Origin: Camellia lanceoleosa
Taxonomy: Eukaryota; Streptophyta; Magnoliopsida; Ericales; Theaceae
Assembly: GCA_025200525.1 (NCBI GenBank)
Contig: CM045761.1
Coordinates: 95,146,182-95,210,181, forward strand
Direction: 5' to 3'
Length of the DNA stretch: 64,000 bases
Both the position numbers and the translations under genes were made by a program. The notes beneath the pieces are model-generated. The model was not told the DNA's origin, did not search any database, and saw nothing but the letters and a program-made list of their open reading frames with translations. Below, in pieces: positions 10,727 to 20,934 of this stretch; position 1 is the first letter of the stretch, and each line of letters begins with the position of its first letter.

Positions 10727-12340
10727 TGCACTATCACCGGGGAAAGGCCAATGTTGTGGCCGATGCCCTTAGCAGGAAATCCATAGGTGATGTAGCTTAC
10801 ATAGCCATCCGGGAGTGGGAGATGTTGGGTGTACTTGGTGAGTTTGATTTGCTTCTGGGTGAATCTATTGAGGCAGCGGCCTTGTTTTCTGTTATTGCGC
10901 AGCCTACCCTCGTGACTCGAGTGTTAGAGGCACAGAGAGGTGACCTTGAGGTAGACTCCCTCCGAGAGAAGATCTCCAGTGGAAAGGTTGAGAAGGGTTT
11001 GACGGTGTACCCCAACCTGAGTGTGAGATACCGAGACCGTTTGTTTGTGCCGGAGTCTTAACGAGAGGAAGTACTCCGAGAGTTTCATCATTCACGCCTT
11101 GCGGTGCATCCGGGAGGCACCAAGATGTGTTGAGATTTGGGTCGCCAGTTTTGGTGACGAGGAATGAAGAGAGATGTGGCAGTCTTCATGACTAAGTGCC
11201 TTACTTGTCAGCAAGTGAAGGCCGAGCATCAGAGGCCAGCGGGTTTGTTGCAACCCTTGCCTATTGCCGAGTGCAAGTGGGAGCATGTCACTATAGACTT
11301 CGTTGTAGGTCTTCCGAGGACTCAGCGGGGTAGTGATGCTATTTGGGTGGTTGTAGACCGGTTGACCAAGTCGGCGCACTTTATCCCTATGCGCGTGAGA
11401 GATTCGGTAGATCATCTTGCCAACTTGTATATTCGGGACATAGTGAGATTGCACGGGGTCCCAGTGACGATCGTCTCAGATAGAGATCCTCGTTTTACTG
11501 CCAGGTTGTGGCAGAGTTTGAAGAGTGCCTTGGGCACTAAGTTGACCTTTAGTACGGCTTACCATCCTCAGACTGACGGGCAGTCTGAGCGTACTATTCA
11601 GATCCTTGAGGATATGCTTCGAGGTTGTGTCCTTGACTTTAGTGGGACGTGGGAGAGGCATTTGCCTTTAGTGGAGTTTGCCTACAACAACAGATTTCAG
11701 TCTAGTATTCGGTATGGCACCATTTGAGGCCTTATATGGTCGACCGTGTAGGTCTCCAGTTTGTTGGGCCAAGGTGGGTGATACACCTTTGTTGGGCCCG
11801 GAGTTGGTTAGAGAGACGACGGAGAAAGTTGAGCTTATCCGTAGGAGGCTTGTTACAGCCCAGAGTCGTCAAAAGAGTTATGCCGACCGTAGGAGGAGGC
11901 CTTTGGCATTTGAGGTAGGTGATCATGTTTTCTTGAAAATATCACCTGGGCGAGGTTTGATGAGGTTTGGGAAGAGTGAAAAGTTATCCCCTCGGTTCAT
12001 TGGTCCCTTTGAGATCCTTGAGAGGGTTAGGGAAGTTGCTTATCGTTTGGCTTTGCCACCGCAGTTGTCCGGGGTGCATGACGTGTTTCATGTTAGTATG
12101 CTTCGGAAGTATGAGCCGGATCCATCCCATGTGTTGGATTGGACCGATTTGGAGGTAGATAAGGATGCCTCGTATGAGGAGAGACCGGTTCGGGTTTTGG
12201 ATAGACGGGATCAAGTCTTGCGAGGCAAGACCATTCCCTTGGTAAAGGTTTTGTGGAAACATCACGGAGTGGAGGAAGCCACTTGGGAACGTGAGTTGGA
12301 AGTCCGAGAAAAGTATCCGGACATGTTTGTTGATGTGTAA
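10727..12340 (+). pseudogene. Tekay/Del chromovirus pol, C-terminal part
   Basis: This is the 3' end of a Ty3-gypsy polyprotein. In order: the RNase H tail (YHRGKANVVADALSRKS, 10729-10780), the connecting region, the integrase zinc module (HHSRLAVHPGG then CLTCQQVK), the integrase catalytic core and a C-terminal chromodomain. The core has the first Asp in TIDFVVGLP, the second in VSDRDPRF and the Glu in QTDGQSERT, so the DDE triad is intact. The chromodomain segment reads RPVRVLDRRDQVLRGKT then LVKVLWKHHGVEEATWE. It is broken by TAA at 11059, two TGA codons near 11133 and 11157 and a one-base insertion near 11710, after which the frame resumes to TAA at 12340. Reverse transcriptase, protease and gag are missing; the 5' edge is a breakpoint inside another LTR. 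Chromodomains of this type direct integration to heterochromatin (known of the family). Confidence 0.93.
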
Positions 12341-12710
12341 TCATGTAACGAAATATTGTAATAATATTGAACTTTAAGAACATTATATATGTCCTAAGTT
12401 GTAAAACGTTGTGAATGTTTTGGTTTATGGAAGTTATGTTAACATTGTGTATGTTAAGTATTGTGGAAATGCAAGCATGATATTAATGTTGCATGTGTCG
12501 TGGAATTGTGGAAAATGAGTTGAAATTGGTAAATTTCAAATGAATGCTTCTTGATAATGCAGGTTGTTATGTGTAACGTGAAATGCCTCTTGAAAAGAGA
12601 TGAGATTGACCAGTAATGGGTCGGAATGTTTAATATTATGTAGTAATATTGTTGGAAATAGAGAAAACTTGTTTTTGAAAACTTGTATTTAATTTCGGGG
12701 ACGAAATTCT

Positions 12711-12723
12711 TTAAGGGGGGAGG
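12711..12723 (+). other. Polypurine tract of the Tekay element
   Basis: TTAAGGGGGGAGG lies immediately before the LTR, following the ATTTCGGGGACGAAATTC stretch usual at this place in Del/Tekay elements. It primes plus-strand DNA synthesis. Confidence 0.8.
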
Positions 12724-12913
12724 TTATAGCGATCTCAGTTGTCCCTTTGCTGTTCAGTTGTACTTCGAACTCGGTTCCGTGAAGTTGATAGTGGTAATTA
12801 TCTTGTTTACATCCTTTACTCTTTGTGTTTGGGTTTTGGGATGTTTTGGTCAGGTGTGTTACAGGTTGGTTGAGCCTAAGTCTCAAATCTAGTTGCCCAG
12901 GTTTTTGGTGTTA

Positions 12914-13297
12914 CGCTCGAGCGGGTTATTCTACGCTCGAGCGGAGTTTGGTTTTTTGGTTGTCCGCTCAAGCGGGTCTTCTTGCGCTCGAGCGGGGATT
13001 ACACACTCCCAGTATTTCATGTTCCTGCAAAACTTCTGCAGGTGTGTTTTCTACGCTCGAGCGGGTTTCCTGCGCTCGAGCGGGTCACACTCGAGCGGTC
13101 TTGTTGGCGCTCGAGCAAGTGGTACATTTTTGCTGTAAGTTCTGGGAGGGGGAAATCTACGCTCGAACGGACTGGTTTTTGCGCTCGAGCGGATGTACTT
13201 TATTCCTGTGTCTTGGCGCTCGAGCGGGATTTCTTGCGCTCGAGTAGACCTAGTCTTTTGCTCTTGACGCTCGAGCGTTGTGTTCTCCGCTCCAGTG
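12914..13297. repeat. Cluster of 14 CGCTCGAGCG-type palindromes
   Basis: Fourteen exact or one- to three-base variants of the 10-bp palindrome CGCTCGAGCG occur in about 385 bp, for example at 12914, 12934, 12965, 12985, 13054, 13073 and 13268. They often come in pairs about 20 bases apart and are mostly followed by GG. The DNA between them is unique, so the motif itself is repeated rather than a longer unit. It may be a protein-binding array in the LTR promoter region (inference). Confidence 0.85.
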
Positions 13298-14151
13298 GGA
13301 ATGTCGTATATCAGTTGGCAGCTGGGCATTTTGAAATCACTTTTTACATTCTCTCTCTTTCTCTCTTACTTTCCCAAAACCGATTTTGAGAGCCTCTCTC
13401 TCTCTAGAAACTCCCTTCTCTCTAAGGTTTGATCTAGTTAGAGTTTTTCTCATCCCTTTGGCCTTTGTCAAAGTTGTGTTGATCGTCGAGGGCTTCGTTT
13501 TGATCCGCGGATCTTGGAGTTTGGAGCATTTTGATTTTCTTCATCTTCTTCCTTGGGCTCCGAAATTTGAGGTAGGGATTCCTACTCACTCTTATGGGTT
13601 GTAACCTAGATTATTAAGCATTTGGTTAAATGGTTTGATTTTGGGATCTAGGGTTTCGAAATGTGTAATGGGGTTTTGTCATATTGGTTCTTAAATATGT
13701 ATTTTGGGCTTCAAAATGGTGTTATTGTTGTTGGTTGTTGATTTATGGACCATGGGGTTCTTGTTGGAAAAAGGGGTAGAAGACCCTAAGTTGTAGTATA
13801 AATTAATTGATATAATTAATTTGGGAAAAATGTTGTTGTTTGGAATTGAGATGGAAATAATGAAATTGGCTCATTATATTGTAAAATGGTGGAGTTGGAT
13901 TTATTAATCGCTCACTTTTGAAAACATTGATAGTTTATCTGTTGGAGCTTTTATTATCTGTTTAGAAATAATTGATTGGGCTACCGGTGGAGGGTGGTTT
14001 TGATTGTTGTAGACAATGCATGATGATTAGGCAAACTAAAACTAATCAATTGGATATGTCATAGAGTATGACGGTTGACAGAATACATTAACATTATGTA
14101 TTGACTGATTGTGTATATGACCTATGTGTATATACGTTGTGTGTGTGAGAG

Positions 14152-14440
14152 GAGATGGGGGATGCACTCCACAGTTTAGGGGAAGATAGGGGATGGACCT
14201 CTAAACCGGATGTTGTTTGGGAGGAAATAGGGGATGGACTCCACTGATACAGCTCATATGCATGTTAGTTAAAGTGTTGATATAGCTCATATGCTTATCT
14301 ATGGAAGTGTTGATATAGCTCATATGCTTATCTTTGGAAGTGTTGATATAGCTAATATGCTTATTTGTTGAAATGTGGATACAGCTTGTATGCTTATCTG
14401 TTGAGATGTTGATACAACTAGTATGTTTATCTATTGTAAA
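14152..14440 (+). repeat. Short tandem repeats in Tekay LTR
   Basis: Three copies of an (A)GGGGATG(C/G)A(C)CTC unit lie at about 14155-14245. About six ~36-bp units built on GTTGATATAGCTCATATGCTTATCT follow to about 14437, with increasing divergence. Confidence 0.75.
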
Positions 14441-15017
14441 ACGGGAAGCGTTTAATATGAGTCACTGTCTCATATAAGTGGTTGGCTAGGTTCTGAGCCG
14501 TTGATGTAAATTGAGAAAATGATGAGAAATGGAAAATGAAATGAAATATGAACATTGTGGTCATGTAATGGAAATAGGTTATGGATTGATTTATGGTAAT
14601 CGAACATTTATCAATTGCTAATGTCTTAGTTACTGCTCATACTGTGTTTAGCATATCTCTACCGGGCGTTGGCTCACCCTATATGGGACATTATTTTCAA
14701 GTACAAGTAGCATACCACCTCCAAGGACTTAGCTTGGAAGGATACGGGAGTTGAAGACTCTTTTTGATTATTTTGTTGTATTACATGTACATCAAGCCAC
14801 GGGCTTATTTTGTATAGAGTTAGTACTCTTCTTTTGTGTAACCAAGTGTTAACTTGGAAAGCTGTAAGCCTATAGGGCATTTGCTTTTGTTGTTAACATG
14901 TAATACTGTTGTAAGAATTACTCTGATGAATGGAAAGGTGTTGATTTCTTTTTACCATTGCATGTCTAAAATGATGGGATTGATGTATTATTTTGAGGGC
15001 GTTACAAATAACCTCAG

Positions 15018-17050
15018 TTGTAGGCTTGATTGACTTGGGCTTTGTATGCATCCCAGATAGCGGCTTGCCCTTCTGAGAACACCTTCTCGTCAGCCATCTT
15101 GATTTAAACCTCTTTTGTAGCCAGGGCCTCCTAGGGCTCAGCTTTGGCTTCTGTAGTTTTGACCTCGGCATTCTTGATCTAGGACTTGAGTACCTTAACC
15201 ACAACCTCGGTTGCCTCAACCCTCTCTTCGGCCTGGTCTTGCGTATGTCTAGCAACCTTGGCCTAATCTAGCAGAGCCTTGATCTTGGCCTCGGCATTGT
15301 TAAGAGAGGTAAGGTAGCCAGTAGCGTCTTGAGTCTTCTGGATTAACTCCTTTTTGAAAGCCTCGGCCTTTACTGTGAAAGAGTGAGCATGTTGGATGGC
15401 CTAGAAGGAAAGGAACAAGCAAGTTAGTGAAATTTCTTAAAGTGCAAGGAGTTGAAACATGAAGCTAAATGAAAAAGCATAAGTGCTAGGAACTTACCAA
15501 AACAGAGTATTGCATCATCAATGCAAAATTTTTATATTTAGTGATCTCAGCCATATGATTCAAATTGGTACGCAAGAGAATAGTGGTGAAAAGAGCGGTG
15601 CCGACCTCAACGCTATGACTTGCACTATCAGCAGCAATCATTGGTTGGTCCCCAACCACAAATGCAAGGGCCCAGGGCTTGTCAGCGTAGAAAACACCTA
15701 GCGCCACTGAACCTTTTGACCTCGGCTTCTTGGAACACTGTTGGTCAGAAGGCTCGACCTCGGCATGCCTCTTCACGGTGACAATTGTGTTTTTCTCGAT
15801 CACGGCCAATTTGGAGATCGGCATGGTATCTTCAGAGTCTACTTGGGGTGGTAGGGGCCTTTGCTTTGGCTCTTTTGACTCTTTTTTGCTTAGGCTTTGG
15901 TTGGGACTGAGAGGGGGAAGAGTGAACAATAACAACTCATGGAAGGTCGGCCAGTAAATCTTCAACGACGGCTTGACTACGGCCCATATCGTCTGCTATG
16001 GCAGCAACGGTAACTCTAGGGCCGAAGTGAATTGCAGGCAATGCGATTGGAGGATTGTTTGGATCGTACGCCGATGCCTCTGAATCTTGCCGCTTACGAC
16101 TTGGGGTTCATCCGGCAGGGGTGTTGGGAACTCGATAACGTCGCTGGCCCTGGAATGGTGGAATAAGTTTAGCTGGAACTGAAGTGGATGGTTGGTCCAC
16201 TAGATCTGATGAGAAGGCCTGATCAAGTCTTGGTGAGGAAGTAGCTGGTTAAGTGGTTGTCGAAGTCTTGCCCTTTCTGGGAGTGTTGGGCAGAGGACTT
16301 CGGTAGGTCGATATGTAATTAAGCTGCAGTGGGTCTTTGCGTTTCTCAATTAGAAAACCCAATAGGCTTTTTAGATCTTTGCTGGGGAAGAAAGTTTGGC
16401 AGAAGTCTTTTGATGATTGGGGAAGAACTACAAAAGGCAAGAAGCAAACATTAGTACAAATAGATAAATTAACAAGTCTTAGCAGATATGGAGTTATGAG
16501 ATGACTCAATTTTTGCCCTCATCCTCTCTAAACACTACTTGGTGCAGAGAAAAGAGATAAAGATCATCATCAGGTGCAAATTCCCAATTGCCAAAGAGGA
16601 TCAAGTAGTCATCTCCAGTACCCTTATTGGAGCCTGAGAGGTCGGCTATAAGTTTGAAGGTGGTGGATCTGGTTTTAAGGTAGTACGTGTAGCCTTTGTC
16701 AGACTTAAGGCCACACATGGTATAACAGAACTAGTTATCGGCAAGTGTGATCCTAGCATTTTTTCGGTGTGCTAGTTTGATTATACCGTTTATGACCTTG
16801 TATAAGTTGATGGCTAGTTACATGGGGTTAAGTTTGTAGTAGTGGAGGATTTCTCAGAAAAGAGTGTTTAGGGGAAACTGAAGTCCACACTCAATGAAAC
16901 TAACTATGGGGAAGGGCATGGAGTCTCCATCATGCATGATAGAGTCCTTCTCCCCAGCCAACCTGATTTGAATGTCAGTTGGAATGGAGAACTCCTGCCT
17001 AAAGTATTCTAATTTGGTCGGGGTGTCTACATTCTACCTGAACATACCCA
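15018..17050 (-). pseudogene. Antisense transposon gene remnant (PF04195-like protein)
   Basis: The minus strand, antisense to the host element, shows remains of a spliced gene. At about 17025-16870 it reads VDTPTKLEYFRQEFSIPTD then IRLAGEKDSIM and MPFPIVSFIECGLQFPLNTL. This is the pattern of the plant 'putative gypsy type transposon' domain (PF04195-type, from memory). It continues with HYYKLNP, LAINLYKVINGIIKLAHRKN and MCGLKSDKGYTYYLK (about 16840-16650). A basic, Ser/Pro-rich middle exon spans 15965-15498, ending at a GT donor. A coiled-coil-like last exon, 15400 down to about 15018, reads QHAHSFTVKAEAFKKELIQK and ends WDAYKAQVNQAYN then TGA. At least three in-frame stops in the first part and four in the last exon mark it as dead. 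A CT-rich leader near 17780-17740 may be its 5' UTR. Confidence 0.65.
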
Positions 17051-18267
17051 TGATGTCAGCTTGATGAAACTGGTATTAGATTTCAGAAAATAGTGATTGG
17101 TATGGATTTGAAAACTTCAGCTAAAACCTATAGAGCTCTAGGTTAAGGGTTTCTGAAGATTAAGGGAAGGATTTTTGTTTTAATTTTCCTAAGAAATAGA
17201 GTTCTAAAATCAAACACCAAAGCCTAACTCTATGCAAAAACAGGAATCTAATGTAGGAATCTGGAAACCAACCAAGAAGACCAGAAAAGAAACATGATTT
17301 AGAAATAAAGAATGAAGTAGAGAAACAGAAAATAGATGTGCATACACAGAGCAACCAAAATTTGTGAACAGTGCATAGGTGCGTACAAGAACCACGAACA
17401 GAGTGTGAAGACATGGGGGCAAATTGAACATTGCAGAACAGATACAAGAACAACAATGGCAACCAAAATTAGGGGATGAATGAAGAAAAACAGAGTATAG
17501 CTACGAATACAGATTCAATGGCGGCAAATACAATGAAAACATATGGCAAAATTCTGAAGGAAATTATATTGAAAAATATGGCTAGAAATTAAAAAAGTTT
17601 AGGACTTGCCGAATGAAACCGATACAACAGACGCCGAAATAAGGCTTGCCGGAGACAAACGACGGAAGGTAATGACAGAAAGCTCGCTGGAGGAGATGAT
17701 TGCAATGGTTGCAGGGAGCTCAAAAGCACATCAATTGAGGATTTGGGAGTGTAGAGAGAGAGAGAGAGAGAGAGTTTGAGCACAAAGAGAGAATACGAGA
17801 ATGAGAAGTGAATAGATAGAGAGAGAAAGAAGTTTTGTTAAAAATGTGAAAATGTAGCAAAACATAATGAGCTGCCTTGGACGACGTGCTTGTCAGGTGG
17901 CGTGGACAGGAATGACGCGTCCTGATAGCGCGTGTCAAGTACGAACCAACAAAAAAAGGACATGTATATGAAATGGTTGGAAAGACAATGCGTGGCAGCC
18001 CATGCACAGTTAGAGCTCTTGAACTTCTTGATTAAAGAAACAATAACCTCAGCTAGAGGAGCGATCTCGGTTGAGATGCTTAAAGAACTGGATTCTTGGT
18101 CCTTGATCCTTGGGAAAGTGGACAGCTGAATCCTCTGGTTATATGAAGTCGACGTGTCATGATCTCGGTTGGAGAAATGAATGGATTATTAGCCGGTATG
18201 CTATGTGGACAAACGATGTAGGTTCCATCACCTCAGGTTGCCGAGGTAATAGAACCTAGGGGGCAGT

Positions 18268-18804
18268 TGTGGGGAAGTATTTTGTAAATAACAGCACGTG
18301 GCCAATTTGACTCTAAAGTGTTAGCCGAGGTTCCACGTGGCCTGGTCACGTTATGGAGATGATCTTGACTGGCCGATGTTATCTGCGGGGAGATCAGAAT
18401 CAGAGATAAGCAAATAAGGGAGAAGAGTCCTAGAATAGGAGAGAATCTCAGTTTGGATAAAGATAAGGATCAAGAAAAGTTTATCTCTATCTAGCTAAGG
18501 GTCTAGGATAAGCACTAAGCCTGGGTCCATTGCAGTGAGGCTTTTAAAGGGATCAGGTCACTGCTGATTATAAAAGCAAGACACGCTCGTGGGTCAGAGG
18601 TAAGCCTTTTATTGCGAGTTTAAGGACAATTTGCTATCTTTAAGAGATATTGATTATTGACTTAATCGTTGGAGTGCCCCTGGGTAGACGAACCATTGCT
18701 GGATTCTCATCTTCTTGTTACAAGTTGTTGGGCTTAATCTATTCTGTTGATACTCTCTAACTGAGTTCTCCTTTTAGTTGTGTGGTCGAAAATCAACACC
18801 CACA
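18268..18804 (+). mobile_element. 3' LTR, 537 bp
   Basis: It begins TGTGGGGAAGTATTTTG and ends GTCGAAAATCAACACCCACA, with short inverted ends TGTGG../..CCACA. It is preceded by the purine-rich ACCTAGGGGGCAGT. A homologous LTR of 542 bp lies on the minus strand at 61298-61839. It carries a TATAAAA box. Confidence 0.85.
18569..18575 (+). promoter_or_regulatory. LTR TATA box
   Basis: TATAAAA lies in GCTGATTATAAAAGCAAG. The homologous minus-strand LTR also has a TATAAAA at the matching place (61531-61537). Confidence 0.65.
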
Positions 18805-20009
18805 TAATAATTGAAACTCAAGGAAAAGTTTTTGTCATGGGCCAGATTGATGTAACTAAATAAAAGAGTTTTTGTTCATCGCATACATCCTCAAGGTTTA
18901 CTATATGTGTATGCTCTGCATCTGCAAAATCAAAGATCATTTTGCTTTCCTTTGTTTTTTTGTTTCATTTCTATGAAGCACTGAGACAACCCATTTTCGT
19001 TTAGGAATTCACAATCCCAACCCTAATCAGCCACCAATTCAAACCCAATACATTTTTTACGATTTTTTTTTTATTTGGAAGAGGTGCTGACGTGAAGGTG
19101 GGATGGCGGTGGCCGTGGAGATAGTGGTATGGTGCAGGACGTGAGACCCAAGATCAAAATTTGAATTGATTGAATATCGTGCCTGGAAAGAGATGAGAAG
19201 AGAGGAAGAGAGGGAAATAGTCATTTTTTAATCGATTTGCTTATTATTTGAATGTACTACAAATTATGATTTTATCTTAAAGGTTAATTTTTGAAAAAAT
19301 AAGTGTATTGAGAGTAAATTATAATTCTAAATAATTTAATAAAAAGTATTGAAAAGTTAAACATACTTAATAATTTTTTAGGTGTAAATAGAATCACTCA
19401 GTCTACGCATGTTAGATTTGCAAATTATGGGCCATGCTTGCCACAATGCATTTGCCTAATCCCAAGGTTATTGGCTTGGCCTGTACATACCAATTAGACA
19501 CAATGTATATATTTTACACATATTTATTGTCGTAAATGTATAAATTTTATAGATATTTATTATCGTGGCTATACTACCTTGACTAGCCATTCACTATATA
19601 TAAAGGCGTTGATCCCTTATGAATGGTAATTTTTTGGTCATAGTGGAAGGTTGATTTTTCCCTCTTTTCTACTTTTGTTTCTTTTTCATATTTTTTTGTT
19701 AGGATTAAAATCGTCATTTTTATATAGTTTTATCTTTTTGGAGATCAAAAATAATTTTGACAAATTTAAAAGTATATTTTTTATATTTATTTTTGTCAAA
19801 CTAGTTTTTATTTTTTCAAAAAAAAAATTTGAAAATATTTTTAGGGAACAAAACGGAACATTGTTTTTTTGCCTATTCCAAATGGGAAATTTTAAAGGTA
19901 CCATTTAGAAATTACTATTCCCAATCATACATTTTTTTTTTTTTTTGGAACTGTAAAAATCTATGAGTTTTTTTTTTTTTTGAATATTCCAAAAAATTAA
20001 ACTATTTAG
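18805..20009. other. AT-rich intergenic DNA, no gene seen
   Basis: No domain-bearing reading frame occurs on either strand. It contains homopolymer A/T runs (for example 19820-19830, 19930-19980) and a short local repeat TACACATATTTATTGTCGTAAATG / TATAGATATTTATTATCGT near 19512-19570, written here with its variants. The two overlapping frames on opposite strands at 19651-19908 are low-complexity. Confidence 0.7.
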
Positions 20010-20274
20010 GTAATTAGCCAACCTTTTAAATTATTTATCAAACTAACTTATTTTTTAAAATTGCATGTTCAAAATATGATTTCGTGATGAAATCACATAT
20101 TGAACATGCGATTTCATATTGAGATGATCCACATCTACACATCAGTAAGTAAAATCAATATCAAATCGCATATTTTCGCATTTTGAATATCTGATTTCAT
20201 GACGAAGTTGCATTTTAAACTTGTGTTTTTGAAAAAGTAAGTTAATTTGATAAATAGTTTAAATAGTGAATTAC
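20010..20274. mobile_element. Fold-back MITE with ~40-bp terminal inverted repeats
   Basis: The left end GTAATTAGCCAACCTTTTAA..TTTATCAAACTAACTTA matches the complement of the right end (GTAATTCACTATTTAAAC..TTTATCAAATTAACTTAC). An inner hairpin is formed by GCATGTTCAA..ATGATTTC and GAAATCA..TTGAACATGC around 20065-20110. It has no coding capacity. A target duplication is not obvious, so the superfamily is undetermined. Confidence 0.6.
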
Positions 20275-20934
20275 TTTGATATATATTTTGATTTTTTAGT
20301 ATATTTAAAAAAAAAAAAAACTACTCAAAAAATTGTATGTTGAATTTTGAAATAGTCAAAAAGCTGCCATAAGTTGTCATAGCATCACTCTCTCTATATT
20401 TTTACATATCTTTTTATAAAAAAATAAAGAAGCCAACTAAATTAGTCAATTTATTTTTATTTATTTATTTATTTTTTTTGTCTACAAGTCACACCCTCCA
20501 CGGTGGAGGTGAGGGTCACCCTCATTGGGGTCCCCAACAGGACTATATTATTAATTAAGAATTGTCTAACCAAAAGACCTACAATCATTATTTATAATGA
20601 AAACAAGACTAACCTGAGTTAGTAATGGATCTTGATCTCTATCATATTTCCAATCATTCCACTCAATTTCACAAAAATTGAGCACATGCCATTCGATTCC
20701 TGCTACTGCCACTAGCCTTGTTTTCCTACGTGCCTCATCCATTTGTTTCAAGAATTGCATGGCCAAGAATATTGTACCACCAAGCTTTACGAATGGAAAT
20801 AACTAAAAGGAAAAATCAACTATGTTACATAATAATAATATTATGCACCTTACTATATTTGTCATGTCATTGTACAATAATAATCAATATACATCATGTG
20901 ACATATACATGATTTGTTAATTGGTCATTGCCCA
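20275..20934. other. Intergenic DNA with 3' flank of kinase copy A
   Basis: The right part (about 20690-20934) resembles the 3' flank of kinase copy B at 38920-39135 (TTGTTTCAAGAATT.CAT.GCCAA and TATGTTACATAAT blocks). It is therefore part of the duplicated kinase unit. A 66-codon minus-strand frame (20566-20766) lies here; the matching stretch at 38.9 kb has stops, so it is probably not a gene. A small inverted repeat, CCTCCAC/GTGGAGG, sits at about 20495. Confidence 0.55.

Larger units (their letters stand above)
12724..15006 (+). mobile_element. 3' LTR of the Tekay chromovirus
   Basis: A non-coding block runs from the polypurine tract to GGGCGTTACA at 14997-15006. Tekay LTRs normally begin TGTAACGCC and end GGCGTTACA; here the start has decayed to TTATAGCGA while the end is intact. 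It is about 2.3 kb long. It contains the CGCTCGAGCG cluster and a run of ~36-bp repeats. Short frames rich in LERSSG/CARA (12825-13389) are translations of that cluster, not a gene. Confidence 0.85.
15007..18804 (+). mobile_element. 3' portion of an LTR retroelement with antisense gene
   Basis: This plus-strand element is defined by its 3' LTR (18268-18804) and preceding internal DNA. A related copy exists on the minus strand at 61298-64000. Both share the LTR ends TGTGGGGA..CCCACA, the upstream polypurine-like ACCTAGGGGGCAGT and the neighbouring CACCTCAGG..CCGAGGTAATAGAACC block. The internal region encodes no sense gag or pol that I can see. It does carry a minus-strand pseudogene. The 5' side is lost at the junction with the Tekay LTR at 15006/15007, so no 5' LTR or target duplication can be checked. 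It may be a non-autonomous element (inference). Confidence 0.7.

Noticed and set aside
12825..13389. Frames rich in ARAG/LERSSG repeats
   Set aside because: Produced by the CGCTCGAGCG palindrome cluster in all frames; not a repeat protein.
20566..20766. 66-codon minus-strand frame next to copy A
   Set aside because: The homologous stretch near 38.9 kb has in-frame stops, so the frame is not conserved between duplicates.
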